From Calditrichia bacterium (lineage in GTDB: Bacteria; Calditrichota; Calditrichia; RBG-13-44-9; J075): a DNA stretch of 64,000 nucleotides. The translations under genes and the position numbers were made by a program. The stretch lies in assembly GCA_028284905.1 (NCBI GenBank), contig JANQQU010000073.1, forward strand, positions 184,395-248,394, read 5' to 3'. Shown here piece by piece: positions 27,590-35,511 of the stretch. Within the stretch, counting starts at the first letter, position 1, and each line of letters begins with the position of its first letter. The notes under the pieces are model-generated. The model saw only the letters and a program-made list of their open reading frames with translations. It was not told the origin of the DNA and searched no databases.

Positions 27590-28933
27590 ATGCCCAGCAT
27601 AAGTGTTATTGTATTCTTAGTGGTATTTACAGTTGGAATTATTCTAACCTTTCGCCACCCGTTTTACGGAATAGCCTTGTATGTTTTCGAATGGCATAAT
27701 CACCCACCTTATATGCCCTGGGGTGATGTATTGCCGGATCCCGGCTGGTCTTTGGTTATTTCGCTTTCTACACTGGCAAGTTTTCTGATGAACAAACGCA
27801 AGCTGGAACCGCTTTATTTTCCCAATTATCAATCTTTTTTCTGGTTAGCCTTACTGGTGCTCAACGTCTACCTCGTTTCCCATTTTTTTGCGATACTCCC
27901 CGGCGAAAGCGCCGAGAAAGCGTTGGAAGTCTTAAAACTGGCGGTTCTTTTCATCATCATGGCCCAGTCCATACGCACTTATAAAAATTACCAAATTCTG
28001 GTATGGGTGATCATCCTTTGTGTCTGCAATTTTGGAAAGATGGCTTTTGAACTTGGCGGAGAGAGAGATCTGGGGTTCTGGGCACCCAATGCGACGGAAG
28101 AAAATGGCGTCGCTATTTATGTCATTACAGTTTTGCCTTTTTTCGGTATTTATTTCGTTTTATTCAAAAAGTGGTGGCAGCGTGGTATTCTCCTCGGAGG
28201 TATTGTCCTTGCCTTCAATTTATTAGTTCATGCGAACAGTCGAGGTGCAATTGTCGGCCTGGGAGCGATTGCTATTTTTGCCTTATTATGGATCGGCGGA
28301 AAAACCCGGGCAACCGTACTGATTGGGCTGATCGCCGGCACCCTGGTCTTCTTTAACGTTAGCAATGATTCATTTAAGGACCGGGTTTCGACGATATTCG
28401 TATCCGAATCTGAGGAAAGAGACGGCTCCGCAAAAAGCCGGGAATATATTTGGGCAGGCGCCTGGGAAATGTTCCTGGATCATCCCGCAGGAGTTGGCGG
28501 CGGCGGATTTATCGAGCTATCCACACAATATATCGAGGAGATAGAAGATCCGAAGAGTCAGCACAACACATTTATTGCGATTCTCACTGATTGGGGATTT
28601 CTCGGGCTGATTTTGTATCTCGCATTCCTGGCGCACACCATGCTCATACTGCGGCGAATAAAACGGCGAACGCGCCATGTTAAAGAAATGCATCATTTTT
28701 ATCTGGAAGCTTCTGCTTTGCAATTGGCGATCATTGGTGTATCATTTGGCGGCATTACCCATAGCCGGCAGTATGCAGAAATTGTTTATTGGGTTGTCGC
28801 GCTGGCCCTGGTGCTTCAAAACCTGGTAAGGACAGCATTTTTTGAAGTCTACTTTCGGCAGACTGAAACCATGCAGGAACAGAGCGAGGAGGAACAGCAT
28901 ACAGATGAAAGTACCCTGAGGGAAGTGTCCTGA
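27590..28933 (+). CDS. O-antigen ligase/polymerase-family membrane protein
   Basis: 447 aa with 10-12 hydrophobic segments. Two family marks are present: NSRGAIVGLGAIAIFALLW (cytoplasmic or periplasmic loop and helix) and the large periplasmic loop ending DPKSQHNTFIAILTDWGFLG, with the conserved His-Asn then Trp-Gly. The N-terminal part resembles the exosortase-type O-glycosylation ligase subgroup (FRHPFYGIALYVFEWHNHPP). It could ligate or polymerise the glycan made by the 1-14717 locus, but lies 13 kb away on the other strand. A charged C-terminal tail (QEQSEEEQHTDES) is cytosolic. Confidence 0.85.
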   Translation: MPSISVIVFLVVFTVGIILTFRHPFYGIALYVFEWHNHPPYMPWGDVLPDPGWSLVISLSTLASFLMNKRKLEPLYFPNYQSFFWLALLVLNVYLVSHFFAILPGESAEKALEVLKLAVLFIIMAQSIRTYKNYQILVWVIILCVCNFGKMAFELGGERDLGFWAPNATEENGVAIYVITVLPFFGIYFVLFKKWWQRGILLGGIVLAFNLLVHANSRGAIVGLGAIAIFALLWIGGKTRATVLIGLIAGTLVFFNVSNDSFKDRVSTIFVSESEERDGSAKSREYIWAGAWEMFLDHPAGVGGGGFIELSTQYIEEIEDPKSQHNTFIAILTDWGFLGLILYLAFLAHTMLILRRIKRRTRHVKEMHHFYLEASALQLAIIGVSFGGITHSRQYAEIVYWVVALALVLQNLVRTAFFEVYFRQTETMQEQSEEEQHTDESTLREVS

Positions 28934-28942
28934 CAATGCAAA

Positions 28943-29458
28943 CTAGCCGACGCCGGAGGTAATTCTATCCGTAAAATTGAGCAGCCAATTGACATCCCCG
29001 GCAGCGCGGTGAGGTGGCGGTCCTTCACTTTCGGCCTTTCGCTTCAGCATCATTAAATGCGCCTCGGCAAAACGGATGCCGCGCCGGTGGAGTTGCTTGA
29101 TCCACAGCGCCTGAATTGGTTTCAGGCGAATACTACCCGGCGCCTGATTAATTACCGCCAGTAAACGGTTGAGCCACATCTGATCGAATTTACCACCATC
29201 ACAGTATACCTCATGGGTTTGTAATGCTGCGTAAAGACTCGTGGCAACGGCAGCAGCATGTTCTCCTTCTGCGGCCAGGTATTCCCGGGACATGTTATGA
29301 ATTTTTTCAGATGCCGGATGCCAGTCCACCCAACCCGGCACCGTTTCAGGATTAATCAGGTGCGAGCAAATTGAGTCCGATGAATTGCCCCAGGCAACTT
29401 CGATGGGATAACTGTCTTCGGATAAGCTCGAGGCTTCGAAATCGATGATCATTATCAT
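28943..29458 (-). CDS. DEDDh 3'-5' exonuclease-like protein
   Basis: 171 aa. The exonuclease residues are in place: DFE at 6-8 (motif I), CDGGKFD with Asp92 (motif II) and HRAAGDV with His150 and Asp155 (motif III, DEDDh type). The distances fit an RNase T/DnaQ-like single domain, although the region between motifs is divergent (PGWVDWHPASEKIHNMS). Probably trims DNA or RNA 3' ends. Convergent with the O-antigen ligase gene. Confidence 0.8.
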   Translation of the reverse strand: MIMIIDFEASSLSEDSYPIEVAWGNSSDSICSHLINPETVPGWVDWHPASEKIHNMSREYLAAEGEHAAAVATSLYAALQTHEVYCDGGKFDQMWLNRLLAVINQAPGSIRLKPIQALWIKQLHRRGIRFAEAHLMMLKRKAESEGPPPHRAAGDVNWLLNFTDRITSGVG

Positions 29459-29501
29459 AGCGTTTTTCCATTTTTAATAAGATACAAATCTTTTTTTAGA
29501 A

Positions 29502-29530
29502 TTGACATTAACGAAATCATTCATTACTGT
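29502..29530 (+). promoter_or_regulatory. sigma70 promoter of the leader/tRNA-Gln unit
   Basis: A perfect -35 box TTGACA at 29502-29507 is followed after 17 bp by TACTGT at 29525-29530. Transcription should start near 29537, 26 bp before the leader-peptide ATG. Confidence 0.65.
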
Positions 29531-29562
29531 TAGCTAGAAATAAAAAATAAAAGAGCAAAGAA

Positions 29563-29664
29563 ATGCGCAAATTAGTATCCCGTTTTTTCAACACTTTTCA
29601 ACAACGCCAGCAGTTGCAACAACGCTGCTTGCGCGGGATATTATTGCCATGCATTAGATTTTAA
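29563..29664 (+). CDS. 33-aa Gln-rich putative leader peptide
   Basis: A 33-codon ORF with six Gln codons in eight positions (FQQRQQLQQRC, residues 12-22), starting 26 bp after the predicted transcription start and ending 30 bp before a terminator. The ribosome-binding site is only AAAAGAGCAAAG-like. Three tRNA-Gln genes follow. Within the Gln codons an RNA hairpin can form (AGCAG 29610-29614 with CTGCT 29625-29629, extended by CGC/GCG). GCGGG at 29633-29637 can pair instead with CCCGC at 29696-29700 of the terminator stem. This is the layout of an amino-acid-sensing attenuator. Composition and layout are seen; regulation is inferred. Confidence 0.5.
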   Translation: MRKLVSRFFNTFQQRQQLQQRCLRGILLPCIRF

Positions 29665-29694
29665 TCTCATTTAAAATTTTTTGAGCAACTTTCA

Positions 29695-29726
29695 CCCCGC
29701 CAGGTCTTTTCCTCGCGGGGTTTTTT
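29695..29726 (+). terminator. rho-independent terminator between leader ORF and tRNA-Gln genes
   Basis: Stem CCCCGC (29695-29700) / GCGGGG (29715-29720) with an inner AGG/CCT helix, followed by six T and then ATT. It would stop transcription about 95 bp before the first tRNA-Gln unless antitermination occurs. Confidence 0.8.
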
Positions 29727-29821
29727 ATTGTACCGAGGTTTTTAAAATGCGGAATGGGGAAGGCGGAATGCGGAATTATTAATTCGACATTCCGCATTCG
29801 AAATTCCACATTCGTTCTAAC

Positions 29822-29893
29822 TCAGGGGTCGTCTAACTGGTAGGACTGCAGACTTTGGATCTGCCAATCGAGGTTCGAACCCTCGCCCCTGAA
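29822..29893 (+). tRNA. tRNA-Gln (anticodon TTG), copy 1
   Basis: 72 nt with discriminator A. Acceptor TCAGGGG / CCCCTGA, D-arm GTC..GAC, anticodon stem GCAGA / TCTGC with loop CTTTGGA (anticodon TTG), T-arm CGAGG-TTCGAAC-CCTCG. CCA is not encoded. Confidence 0.95.
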
Positions 29894-29976
29894 CTATACA
29901 AAGGCGGAATTCGGAATGGCGAAGGCGGAATTATTAATTCGACATTCCGCATTCCACATTCGACATTCGTTCTGAC

Positions 29977-30048
29977 TCAGGGGTCGTCTAACTGGTAGGA
30001 CTGCAGACTTTGGATCTGCCAATCGAGGTTCGAACCCTCGCCCCTGAA
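29977..30048 (+). tRNA. tRNA-Gln (anticodon TTG), copy 2
   Basis: Identical in sequence to copy 1 across all stems and loops; separated from it by an intergenic GAATTCGG-type repeat. Confidence 0.95.
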
Positions 30049-30131
30049 CTAGGGAAAGGCGGAATGCGGAAGGCGGAATTCGGAATTATTAATTCGACAT
30101 TCCGCATTCGAAATTCCACATTCGTTCTAAC

Positions 30132-30203
30132 TCAGGGGTCGTCTAACTGGTAGGACTGCAGACTTTGGATCTGCCAATAGAGGTTCGAACCCTCGCCCCT
30201 GAA
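30132..30203 (+). tRNA. tRNA-Gln (anticodon TTG), copy 3 with a T-stem mismatch
   Basis: Same as the other copies except that the first T-stem base is A instead of C (AGAGG against CCTCG), giving an A-G mismatch at the 49-65 position. It may still fold, but could be a decaying copy. Confidence 0.88.
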
Positions 30204-30280
30204 CTACTCAAATGCGGAAGGCGGAATTCGGAATTCGGAATTATGAATTCGACATTCCGCATTCGAAATTCGACATTTGC

Positions 30281-31315
30281 CTAAGTTTCTATTTCTGCAA
30301 CTAACCTCGGTTGCTGCCCCAGCTGATAATGAAAGCGAATCTTTTTTCCGGCATTTGAACATTCCTCAACGGGCAATGGCTTGGGGATAGTCAGGCTGCA
30401 ATCATAATCATTTAAGACAAAGTCCTGATATACTTTCACCCTGGTTAACAAGTGCAGGTCATATTTTTCATCAATTGTCGCTGGTAGTTTTACTGTAGCG
30501 GCAGGCAGGCGAATATCTTTAATATTTTGCCAGGCCAGGGCATTATCGCGATCCAGACAAAAAATTTCACCAAGACCGATTCGATCACGCTGAACCTCTT
30601 TGTCATTGTTACCGGTAAAAAATTCAAATTCTTTGTGCTGGTTGACTAATGCCAGGGAAATAATCACCGAAGAAGGCAGAAAAATCGCAGATGGCGCCTG
30701 CGCAATTAAATGCCGGGTTACAGCGACCTGTGGCTCCAGCGTTAAAGCGGCATTCATTATTTCCAGGAGAATAATATCCGGCGCTTCCTCCGGATTTATT
30801 CTGTAATCCATTGCATCCATAATTTCATAATTGCGGACACTGGCAGATAAACCGAATTTGTCGATAATAGATTTTGCACACTGAATCGATGCCTGATGAA
30901 TATCCAACAGCACGAATTCCACAGTTGTCGCAACATAAAGAGACATCAACGGCACAGCCAGGATCGCATACGGCCCACATCCTGCATATAGTACCCGGAC
31001 GGGGCGATCCGATATCTCCTGACCAGCATCTCTAATAGCGGCATTGAGGCCACGAATAAACTCAACCGTACGCCGATACTCTGCCGCACACATTGCTGCC
31101 ATGGTTGGGGATAAAGCAAGACCATTATCTGTCAGTGTTTCCCCATCTCCAATATGGGATAAATTAACGGGATTGTTCGATGCAGCTCCGGCAATGATCT
31201 CACTAATTTCCAACACTTCCGAACGCAATGAATAGCTGGGATATTTCGGATCAAGAATGATCTCCGTTAATGCCCGTAAACGGTCTAGTGTTGCTTCGAG
31301 ATCATTCCTGGTCAT
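30281..31315 (-). CDS. SAM-dependent methyltransferase
   Basis: 344 aa from an ATG that lies inside the end of the VOC gene (14-nt overlap); a longer in-frame extension into that gene is almost certainly not used because it would overlap the VOC coding frame. Motif I is VRVLYAGCGPYAILAVPLMS, followed by EFVLLDIHQASIQCAKSII and PDIILLEIMNAAL at the positions of motifs II-IV. The C-terminal 120 residues form a beta-rich domain, as in PRMT-type enzymes. Substrate unknown. Translation is probably coupled to the VOC gene. Confidence 0.8.
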   Translation of the reverse strand: MTRNDLEATLDRLRALTEIILDPKYPSYSLRSEVLEISEIIAGAASNNPVNLSHIGDGETLTDNGLALSPTMAAMCAAEYRRTVEFIRGLNAAIRDAGQEISDRPVRVLYAGCGPYAILAVPLMSLYVATTVEFVLLDIHQASIQCAKSIIDKFGLSASVRNYEIMDAMDYRINPEEAPDIILLEIMNAALTLEPQVAVTRHLIAQAPSAIFLPSSVIISLALVNQHKEFEFFTGNNDKEVQRDRIGLGEIFCLDRDNALAWQNIKDIRLPAATVKLPATIDEKYDLHLLTRVKVYQDFVLNDYDCSLTIPKPLPVEECSNAGKKIRFHYQLGQQPRLVAEIET

Positions 31316-31718
31316 CTTTTGGACCAACCCAGGCAAAAGGGTTATGGGCCACTTCCCAGAGGTGACCATCCGGATCTTTGAAGTAACCGGAGTATCCCCC
31401 CCAGAATACTTTCTGCCCCGGTTTGGTAAGGGTCGCACCAGCAGCAACGGCCTGCGCAAGCACTGCATCGACCTCCGCTTCCGAAGCGACATTATGCGCC
31501 AGGGCAAATCCGTCAAAGCCACTGCCTTTGGCGTCCACCTGGGCATCTTCTGCTAATGCTTCCCGGCCATAAAGCCCTAACCAGGTGCCATTTAAGGTGA
31601 AAAAGGCAACCTCTGGTGGTGATTCCATCTGCGGAAAACCCAAACCTTCTTTATAAAATTTAACCGCTCTTTCCATGTCACTCACCCCCAGGGTGATCAT
31701 GCTGATTCTCGGCTTCAT
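31302..31718 (-). CDS. VOC (glyoxalase/bleomycin-resistance) family protein
   Basis: 138 aa starting at the ATG behind GAAGGAGAAGGA. Contains the paired beta-alpha-beta-beta-beta units: ISMITLGVSDMERAVKFYKEGLG at the start and GQKVFWGGYSGYFKDPDGHLWEVAHNP at the end, with the Asp-Pro-Asp-Gly-His/Glu metal-site segment. Its last 14 nt overlap the methyltransferase start. Probable metal-dependent enzyme; substrate unknown. Confidence 0.88.
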   Translation of the reverse strand: MKPRISMITLGVSDMERAVKFYKEGLGFPQMESPPEVAFFTLNGTWLGLYGREALAEDAQVDAKGSGFDGFALAHNVASEAEVDAVLAQAVAAGATLTKPGQKVFWGGYSGYFKDPDGHLWEVAHNPFAWVGPKDDQE

Positions 31719-31929
31719 TCCTTCTCCTTCAGGATCATTTTTAAATTTCACGGAAAATTGCTATTTTGAAGCGTCAATAATTGACGTTCTTCAGCAATGT
31801 AATTTCCAATCATTTAAGTTGCAAGAGCCCCCTGGCGGATCAGAATTTTATTGCCAGGAATTTATTTAGTCATTTGGGGAAAGTATCCTTTCCCAATGTG
31901 CCCAACTCAGAAAAAACAGAAAGTCGAGA

Positions 31930-32730
31930 ATGTCTACGAAAGAGAATCCGGAAATAATTTTTCCCCCGAAATGTTTCATCATAATGCCCTTCAGGGAAGA
32001 ATTTAACGACTTGTATCATCATTTAATCGTGCCATTGTTAAGAGAAAATGAGTTAGACCATTTACGGATGGATGAGGCTTTGGGATCGATAAACCTGATC
32101 GAAAAAATGATCCACAATATTTTCGAAGCAGAGTTAATCATTGCTGTATTAACCGGTAACAGCGCCAATGTTTTTTACGAGCTTGGCATTGCCCATACAC
32201 TGACACCTTCGAAAAAAGTCATTATGATTGTTGAAGAAAGCGAAGATATTCCTTTTGACATTGCCCCCTACAATGTGATCAAATACAAACTTACCATCGA
32301 GGGTACGGATATCCTCAGGAAAGATCTTCAACAGGAAATTGATCAATTTTTCAATCATCAGCATGAAGCAGCAAATCCAGTACAGGATTATTTGAATAGT
32401 TCGTCTTATGAAAACCGCCAATCAACCCCAGTAATGGTCGAGGGACGGAGTATTAATCGTAGTGTTCTGGAAAATATTCAATATGCACTTTCCTGGAATG
32501 CAATTCTGGAATGTCTGAATAAATTACCGGCCCGGCAGCCAGGTTTGGATATTGGTGACATACATAAACAAACACCAATTAAAAGTCGAAAATATGTTGC
32601 TATAGCTATACAGGAAATGAAAAAGCATAATATTGTTGAGAGCGTAGTAGAAAATGGTAAAACTTTACATCGTTTGTCCGTTGCAGGAAACAAGCTCGCA
32701 AAAGAAGTCGCAGTAGTTATTCGAAAATAA
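31930..32730 (+). CDS. TIR/nucleoside-deoxyribosyltransferase-like protein with winged-helix C-terminus
   Basis: 266 aa. Residues about 12-145 match the KCFVIMPF family: KCFIIMPFREEFNDLYHHLI, AELIIAVLTGNSANVFYELGIAHTL and DIPFDIAPYNVIKY. Glu84 in the NVFYELG segment aligns with the catalytic Glu of TIR NADases and deoxyribosyltransferases. Residues about 175-266 look like a winged helix (ALSWNAILECLNKLPARQPG, KSRKYVAIAIQEMKKHNIVE, KTLHRLSVAGNKLAKE). It stands alone, divergent from the VOC gene. Such domains occur in bacterial immune and nucleotide-signalling proteins; activity is inferred only. Confidence 0.75.
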   Translation: MSTKENPEIIFPPKCFIIMPFREEFNDLYHHLIVPLLRENELDHLRMDEALGSINLIEKMIHNIFEAELIIAVLTGNSANVFYELGIAHTLTPSKKVIMIVEESEDIPFDIAPYNVIKYKLTIEGTDILRKDLQQEIDQFFNHQHEAANPVQDYLNSSSYENRQSTPVMVEGRSINRSVLENIQYALSWNAILECLNKLPARQPGLDIGDIHKQTPIKSRKYVAIAIQEMKKHNIVESVVENGKTLHRLSVAGNKLAKEVAVVIRK

Positions 32731-32749
32731 ACGTTGTGAATATAGCAAA

Positions 32750-33031
32750 CTATCTTTGCATGAAGGCTACTCCATATTTTACGTCCGGAGCGAGACGGTT
32801 GCCAAACACGCGACGACAGTTTTCACACAGCACGATGACGTCATCGATTGTTTTTCCGGGCACCATTGCGAATATTCTTAGCGAATAGCCAATTTCCGCC
32901 ACTTCCATACGCCAGAACAACATCAACCAACAGTCAGATATTGCGTAGTGGAAAAATGGAAGTGTAGGATACACTCGCCAAAAATTCTCAATCAACCGTA
33001 GCAAAACGCTTTTAGACAATCTTTCTAACAT
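32750..33031 (-). CDS. small hypothetical protein, 93 aa
   Basis: 93 codons behind a strong AAAGGAGG site at good spacing, which is the main support. The protein is hydrophobic in the middle (FFHYAISDCWLMLFWRM) and has CENCRRVFGNR near the end, a possible metal-binding Cys pair. No family recognised. Convergent with the TIR-like gene, 19 bp away. Confidence 0.6.
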   Translation of the reverse strand: MLERLSKSVLLRLIENFWRVYPTLPFFHYAISDCWLMLFWRMEVAEIGYSLRIFAMVPGKTIDDVIVLCENCRRVFGNRLAPDVKYGVAFMQR

Positions 33032-33386
33032 AGCGTATGCCTCCTTTTATTTAGTTTATTAGTAAAATAATATTCGTAGCATTTCTTATACTGAACCTTT
33101 AATGGGCAAATTATCATTACTCCTATTCGATTTTTTTATATTGAGTTAATTTTTTAATTCTTATGAATTCGACTGCCGGGCCGAATCCAACAAGAGTGAA
33201 TTAAATTTGAATTTTCTCAATTCTTAATTTTTTTTTCGAAGTATGTAATCGGTGAAAATATACGAAGTGCAGGTAGATTGGAAAAAAAGAGGGGAAGGGA
33301 ATTATAGCAAATAATTGTTTTTGCTGAATATAGGAAAGAGGCTATTCAACCAGGCAGCGGTTATTACTGCCTGGTTGAATAAAGTA
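33032..33386. other. 355-bp A+T-rich intergenic region
   Basis: Contains the upstream region of the 93-aa gene, runs of A and T, and at its right edge the strong hairpin at 33344-33380. I see no further gene or RNA. Confidence 0.5.
33344..33380 (-). terminator. long hairpin after the unknown 449-aa gene
   Basis: A perfect 14-bp stem ATTCAACCAGGCAG / CTGCCTGGTTGAAT with a 9-nt loop lies 6 bp past the stop. There is no T-run on the minus strand, so it may act as a terminator or as a 3'-end stabiliser. Confidence 0.55.
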
Positions 33387-34736
33387 TTAATCGTCTTCAG
33401 AAACTTCATTTTCATTGTCATCATTAGGACAGCAGCGATATTCCTGAGATTGATCCAGTAATTCGATTTGCCGTTTCAGTAATTCGTTCTCCAGACGCTT
33501 CCGTTCGAGATTCAAGTGGATTGCTTTGCTAAGTGTTGGTTCACAAGTGTCACATTTATCCAGGCAACCTTTAACGATAAATCCCGGTGTCGGCAGAATT
33601 TCTTCTCTTTCCCAGGATAATTCGGCGATAATCTTTGCTGTCGGTTTGCCGGTGCGGGCATCCAGGATACCAGCTTTTGCCAAATCCTGATCTACCGCGG
33701 CAAGCATTGCCTGACGAAGCTCCAGACTTATCGGATCCTGTGTTTGCGGGATACTGTATACTGCAGGTTTAAGGATTAAGTGCCCTGCTGAGCCACCCGT
33801 GGTTGTAATCGTCTTTTGCCGTTCCAACACGCTGCTGCGAGCAATATCTTCCACTTCCAGACGATCCTTGGCATTCGCCCGAATTACCTGCGGCATTACC
33901 GTCAAACGACCGGTAGTGTCTACAGGAGTTCGTTGATATGCCCCAGTCGGCGCCACCGGATCGACAACCCGGCGTTCGATGGCGATCAGCTTGAAGCGAA
34001 TCGTCTGCAACTTATTTACTTTATGGAAAAAATAAGTTACTGCGTGACATTTATTACGATTGCGGAAAACACGGGAAGATGATTCGAAGTGAGATTCGGA
34101 TTCTCCTTCGGCATGATTGCGCCGTTCTACTTCGCCAATTGCGGTACTGCTTTTTGCGCGTACGCTGGCAGCGACGAAACTGGAAGAAGACTCGGCATGC
34201 CGGGATAAACTGCGACTAAAGCGTGAGAGGGATTCGGCATCATAACTGCCTCCACCACCGCCACCGCCAATCTCGATAATTCCCAAATCCAGACTACCGC
34301 CGCCGCCGCCTTCCGCCCAGGAATCCAGATAAGTTGTACTACCACTGGCGCTTTCATTAACGGTTAAATCACTCATTGCCCGGGCCATGCCAAAGGTAAA
34401 GAAGGATTCCTCGGAAGTTGTTTCATGACGATACGCCAGACTGGATTCACTGTCGAAAGACCAGCGTGAATGCCGGTCCCGGGTATATAGTCGAACGCGC
34501 TCGCCCGGCAACAAAGTAGTGGAATAGTGGGGATCTCCGATAACGAGGGGACCGGAACATCTTTCCAATTCAAAATGAAGAATAACTTCTACCCGGGAAT
34601 TCTGGTTGATTCCCTGAATTCGTGGCTTAAATGGAAGTCGATAACGAAATCGAAGTGTGTCACATACAGGCTTACGGCTGTATTCCGGACAACAGTCCAA
34701 TTGGTTCGGTTTGGCCGAACTTTTTTCTTTGGCCAT
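33387..34736 (-). CDS. unknown protein with Ser/Gly-rich central region and Cys-containing tail
   Basis: 449 aa with AAGAGG before the ATG. No signal peptide. The N-terminal 110 residues (RFRYRLPFKPRIQGINQNS, GDPHYSTTLLPGERVRLYTRD) look like a beta domain. Residues about 110-230 are rich in Ser, Glu, Arg and Gly (two poly-Gly runs, then LSRFSRSLSRHAESSSS and HAEGESESHFESSSRVFRNRNK). Next come NKLQTIRFKLIAIERRVVDP, a predicted helix TKIIA-like segment, and a tail with CLDKCDTCEP and ECRCC-like cysteines. I recognise no family. The Ser-rich block suggests a fibrous or self-assembling piece. Confidence 0.65.
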   Translation of the reverse strand: MAKEKSSAKPNQLDCCPEYSRKPVCDTLRFRYRLPFKPRIQGINQNSRVEVILHFELERCSGPLVIGDPHYSTTLLPGERVRLYTRDRHSRWSFDSESSLAYRHETTSEESFFTFGMARAMSDLTVNESASGSTTYLDSWAEGGGGGSLDLGIIEIGGGGGGGSYDAESLSRFSRSLSRHAESSSSFVAASVRAKSSTAIGEVERRNHAEGESESHFESSSRVFRNRNKCHAVTYFFHKVNKLQTIRFKLIAIERRVVDPVAPTGAYQRTPVDTTGRLTVMPQVIRANAKDRLEVEDIARSSVLERQKTITTTGGSAGHLILKPAVYSIPQTQDPISLELRQAMLAAVDQDLAKAGILDARTGKPTAKIIAELSWEREEILPTPGFIVKGCLDKCDTCEPTLSKAIHLNLERKRLENELLKRQIELLDQSQEYRCCPNDDNENEVSEDD

Positions 34737-34925
34737 GATAACCTCTTTCTTAAATAATGTTATTAATAGATTAGTGTGTGAGCTGTACAGCTACTCAATA
34801 AGAGGGAATCGTATGGCGGGAATTCTCGTTAAGAAAAAAATATTTCGGCGGGAGAGTTAATTTCGCATTCCGAGTGTTAATCAGAATGCGAATTGGGAGA
34901 AATAATCAGCATCGATAAACAGGTT

Positions 34926-35306
34926 TTATTCCTGGTAGATTTGTATCAGATTACCACAAGTGTCATTAAAAACGGCGATCATTACCGAACCGGCCCGGGT
35001 CGGTGGTGTTGTGAATTCCACCCCGGCTTCCTTCAATCGGTCATATTCTTCAACAATACTATCAACAGAAAAAGCATTTGCGGGAATGCCCGCTTCGAAA
35101 AGCGCTTTTTGAAATTCTATCGCCGGAGGAAAACCAAGCGGCTCTAACAATAACTCAATTTCAATATTTTTCTTTGAGCTCACTGTTAACCAGCGATCCT
35201 TCCCAATCGGGACATCCTGACGTTTTACGAACCCAAGAATATCAGTATAAAATGCCAGCGCTTTCGCCTGATCGTCTACCATTACGCTACTTAATTTTAT
35301 CTTCAT
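34926..35306 (-). CDS. VOC family protein
   Basis: 126 aa. Two VOC half-motifs: KLSSVMVDDQAKALAFYTDILGF at the start and GSVMIAVFNDTCGNLIQIYQE at the end, with the metal-ligand Glu/Gln in the last strand. Lone gene with CGGAG before the ATG. Glyoxalase-like fold, substrate unknown. Confidence 0.88.
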   Translation of the reverse strand: MKIKLSSVMVDDQAKALAFYTDILGFVKRQDVPIGKDRWLTVSSKKNIEIELLLEPLGFPPAIEFQKALFEAGIPANAFSVDSIVEEYDRLKEAGVEFTTPPTRAGSVMIAVFNDTCGNLIQIYQE

Positions 35307-35511
35307 ATGTCAGCACTCCGGTTTGGTTATGATTTCCCAAATGCTTAGTAAAGTGATTAAAGAATGACCACCTTATTAAGTTAACAAGCATTTTCGGGAA
35401 ACCCAAATTTGCTTAACTGCTCGGATCCACTGACAGAATTATTCTCGGAACATCTGAATATGAATTATCTAAAATTTAGCTAATTTTAACAGCTCATCAA
35501 TGCAGTCTATA

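Larger units (their letters stand above)
29740..30280. repeat. 155-bp tandem units carrying tRNA-Gln and GAATTCGG-type repeats
   Basis: The tRNA genes begin at 29822, 29977 and 30132, exactly 155 bp apart. The spacers hold the same inverted-repeat material: GGCGGAAT/GCGGAATTATTAATTCGAC followed by ATTCCGCATTCGAAATTC and CACATTCGTTCT. The block is bounded by further copies of this repeat on both sides, ending just before the methyltransferase stop. Confidence 0.85.

Noticed and set aside
29740..30280. CRISPR array (regular 155-bp periodicity)
   Set aside because: The repeated unit is a tRNA plus palindromic spacer that is itself repeated; there are no unique spacers or cas genes.
31316..31546. 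77-residue N-terminal extension of the methyltransferase
   Set aside because: It lies within the VOC coding sequence in another frame, is rich in Arg/Leu and has no motif; the ATG at 31315 with a 14-nt overlap is better.
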